Assembly: GCA_015490115.1 (NCBI GenBank)
Contig: WFYM01000148.1
Location: 1-6,564, forward strand
Length of the DNA stretch: 6,564 bases
Source: Aquificaceae bacterium
GTDB lineage: Bacteria; Aquificota; Aquificia; Aquificales; Aquificaceae
Direction of reading: 5' to 3'
Below are positions 6,428 to 6,564 of this stretch, one piece after another. A program made the position numbers and the translations under genes. The notes under the pieces were generated by a model, which was given only the letters and a program-made list of their open reading frames with translations, searched no databases and was not told the origin of the DNA. Position 1 is the first letter of the stretch. Each line of letters opens with the position of its first letter.

Positions 6428-6564
6428 ATGGGAGGGTATCTGGTAGTCCTGATAACCGCACCGAAAGAAAAAGGGGAGGAGATAGCGAACTTAATAGTCG
6501 AGAGAAAGCTCGGAGCCTGTGTGAACGTTGTCCCTGAAGTCAGCTCCCTTTATTGGTGGAAGGG
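6428..6564 (+). CDS. cutA: CutA1 divalent-cation tolerance protein, N-terminal part only
   Basis: My translation from the ATG at 6428 gives 45 full codons before the right edge. MGGYLVVLITAPKEKGEEIA opens the family's first strand and helix. KLGACVNVVPEVSSLYWWKG (27-46, the last codon cut after two bases) is the CutA1 signature, with C31 and the YWWKG hairpin. CutA1 proteins are about 100-110 residues, so more than half lies outside the window. They are small, very heat-stable trimers linked to copper and other divalent metal tolerance, though the mechanism is unclear. A TAA lies in the same frame at 6416-6418, and no other start codon occurs before this ATG, which is 9 nt after the MEMO gene. 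The pair is probably co-transcribed. Confidence 0.93.
   Translation, partial: MGGYLVVLITAPKEKGEEIANLIVERKLGACVNVVPEVSSLYWWK

Noticed and set aside
1..6564. tRNA or rRNA genes, CRISPR repeats, insertion sequences, factor-independent terminators
   Set aside because: None seen on either strand; nearly every base is in a conserved protein-coding gene, and the short gaps hold no hairpin followed by a T run.

Overview
The window reads as ordinary chromosome from a thermophilic, probably chemolithotrophic bacterium. The best guess is the Aquificota (Aquifex/Hydrogenobacter/Thermocrinis relatives). This rests on four things: heavy use of AGG/AGA for Arg and ATA for Ile; Lys/Glu-rich, coiled-coil-rich proteins; an 'E. 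coli-length' GyrB carrying the large insert in its C-terminal half; and dispersal of a complex I gene away from any other nuo gene. The assignment is inference and no species can be named. Coding density is very high. There is no RNA gene, mobile element, CRISPR array or long non-coding stretch; the longest gap between genes is 66 bases.

The left 85% (1-5557) is one run of four minus-strand genes, transcribed right to left. nuoG-like encodes an iron-sulfur subunit. It is followed after 4 nt by a coiled-coil/C4 zinc-ribbon protein (COG1579 type), after a further 7 nt by gyrB (DNA gyrase subunit B), and then, with an 8-nt overlap, by a tandem universal stress protein cut off by the left edge. 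The spacing strongly suggests a single transcript. It joins a respiratory electron-transfer protein, a zinc-ribbon protein, DNA supercoiling and a stress ATP-binding protein.

The right part (5624-6564) is transcribed in the opposite direction. It holds a MEMO1/AmmeMemoRadiSam protein B gene followed, after 9 nt, by the first 45 codons of the CutA1 divalent-cation-tolerance protein. The 66-nt gap 5558-5623 must hold the start signals for both directions.

Two points stand out. First, the NuoG-like protein carries a complete eight-cysteine 2[4Fe-4S] ferredoxin motif where E. coli and Thermus NuoG have ligands for only one cluster, so its N-terminal part looks like the electron-input module of [FeFe]-hydrogenases and NAD-linked formate dehydrogenases; its molybdopterin-like region is short. 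Second, four of the six gene starts (nuoG, gyrB, the MEMO gene, cutA) lack a Shine-Dalgarno sequence and have a -10-like hexamer ending 6-8 nt before the ATG, as expected for leaderless transcripts. The two starts that must be read from inside a transcript (zinc-ribbon gene and usp) have good Shine-Dalgarno sequences. I found no convincing undescribed multi-gene system.
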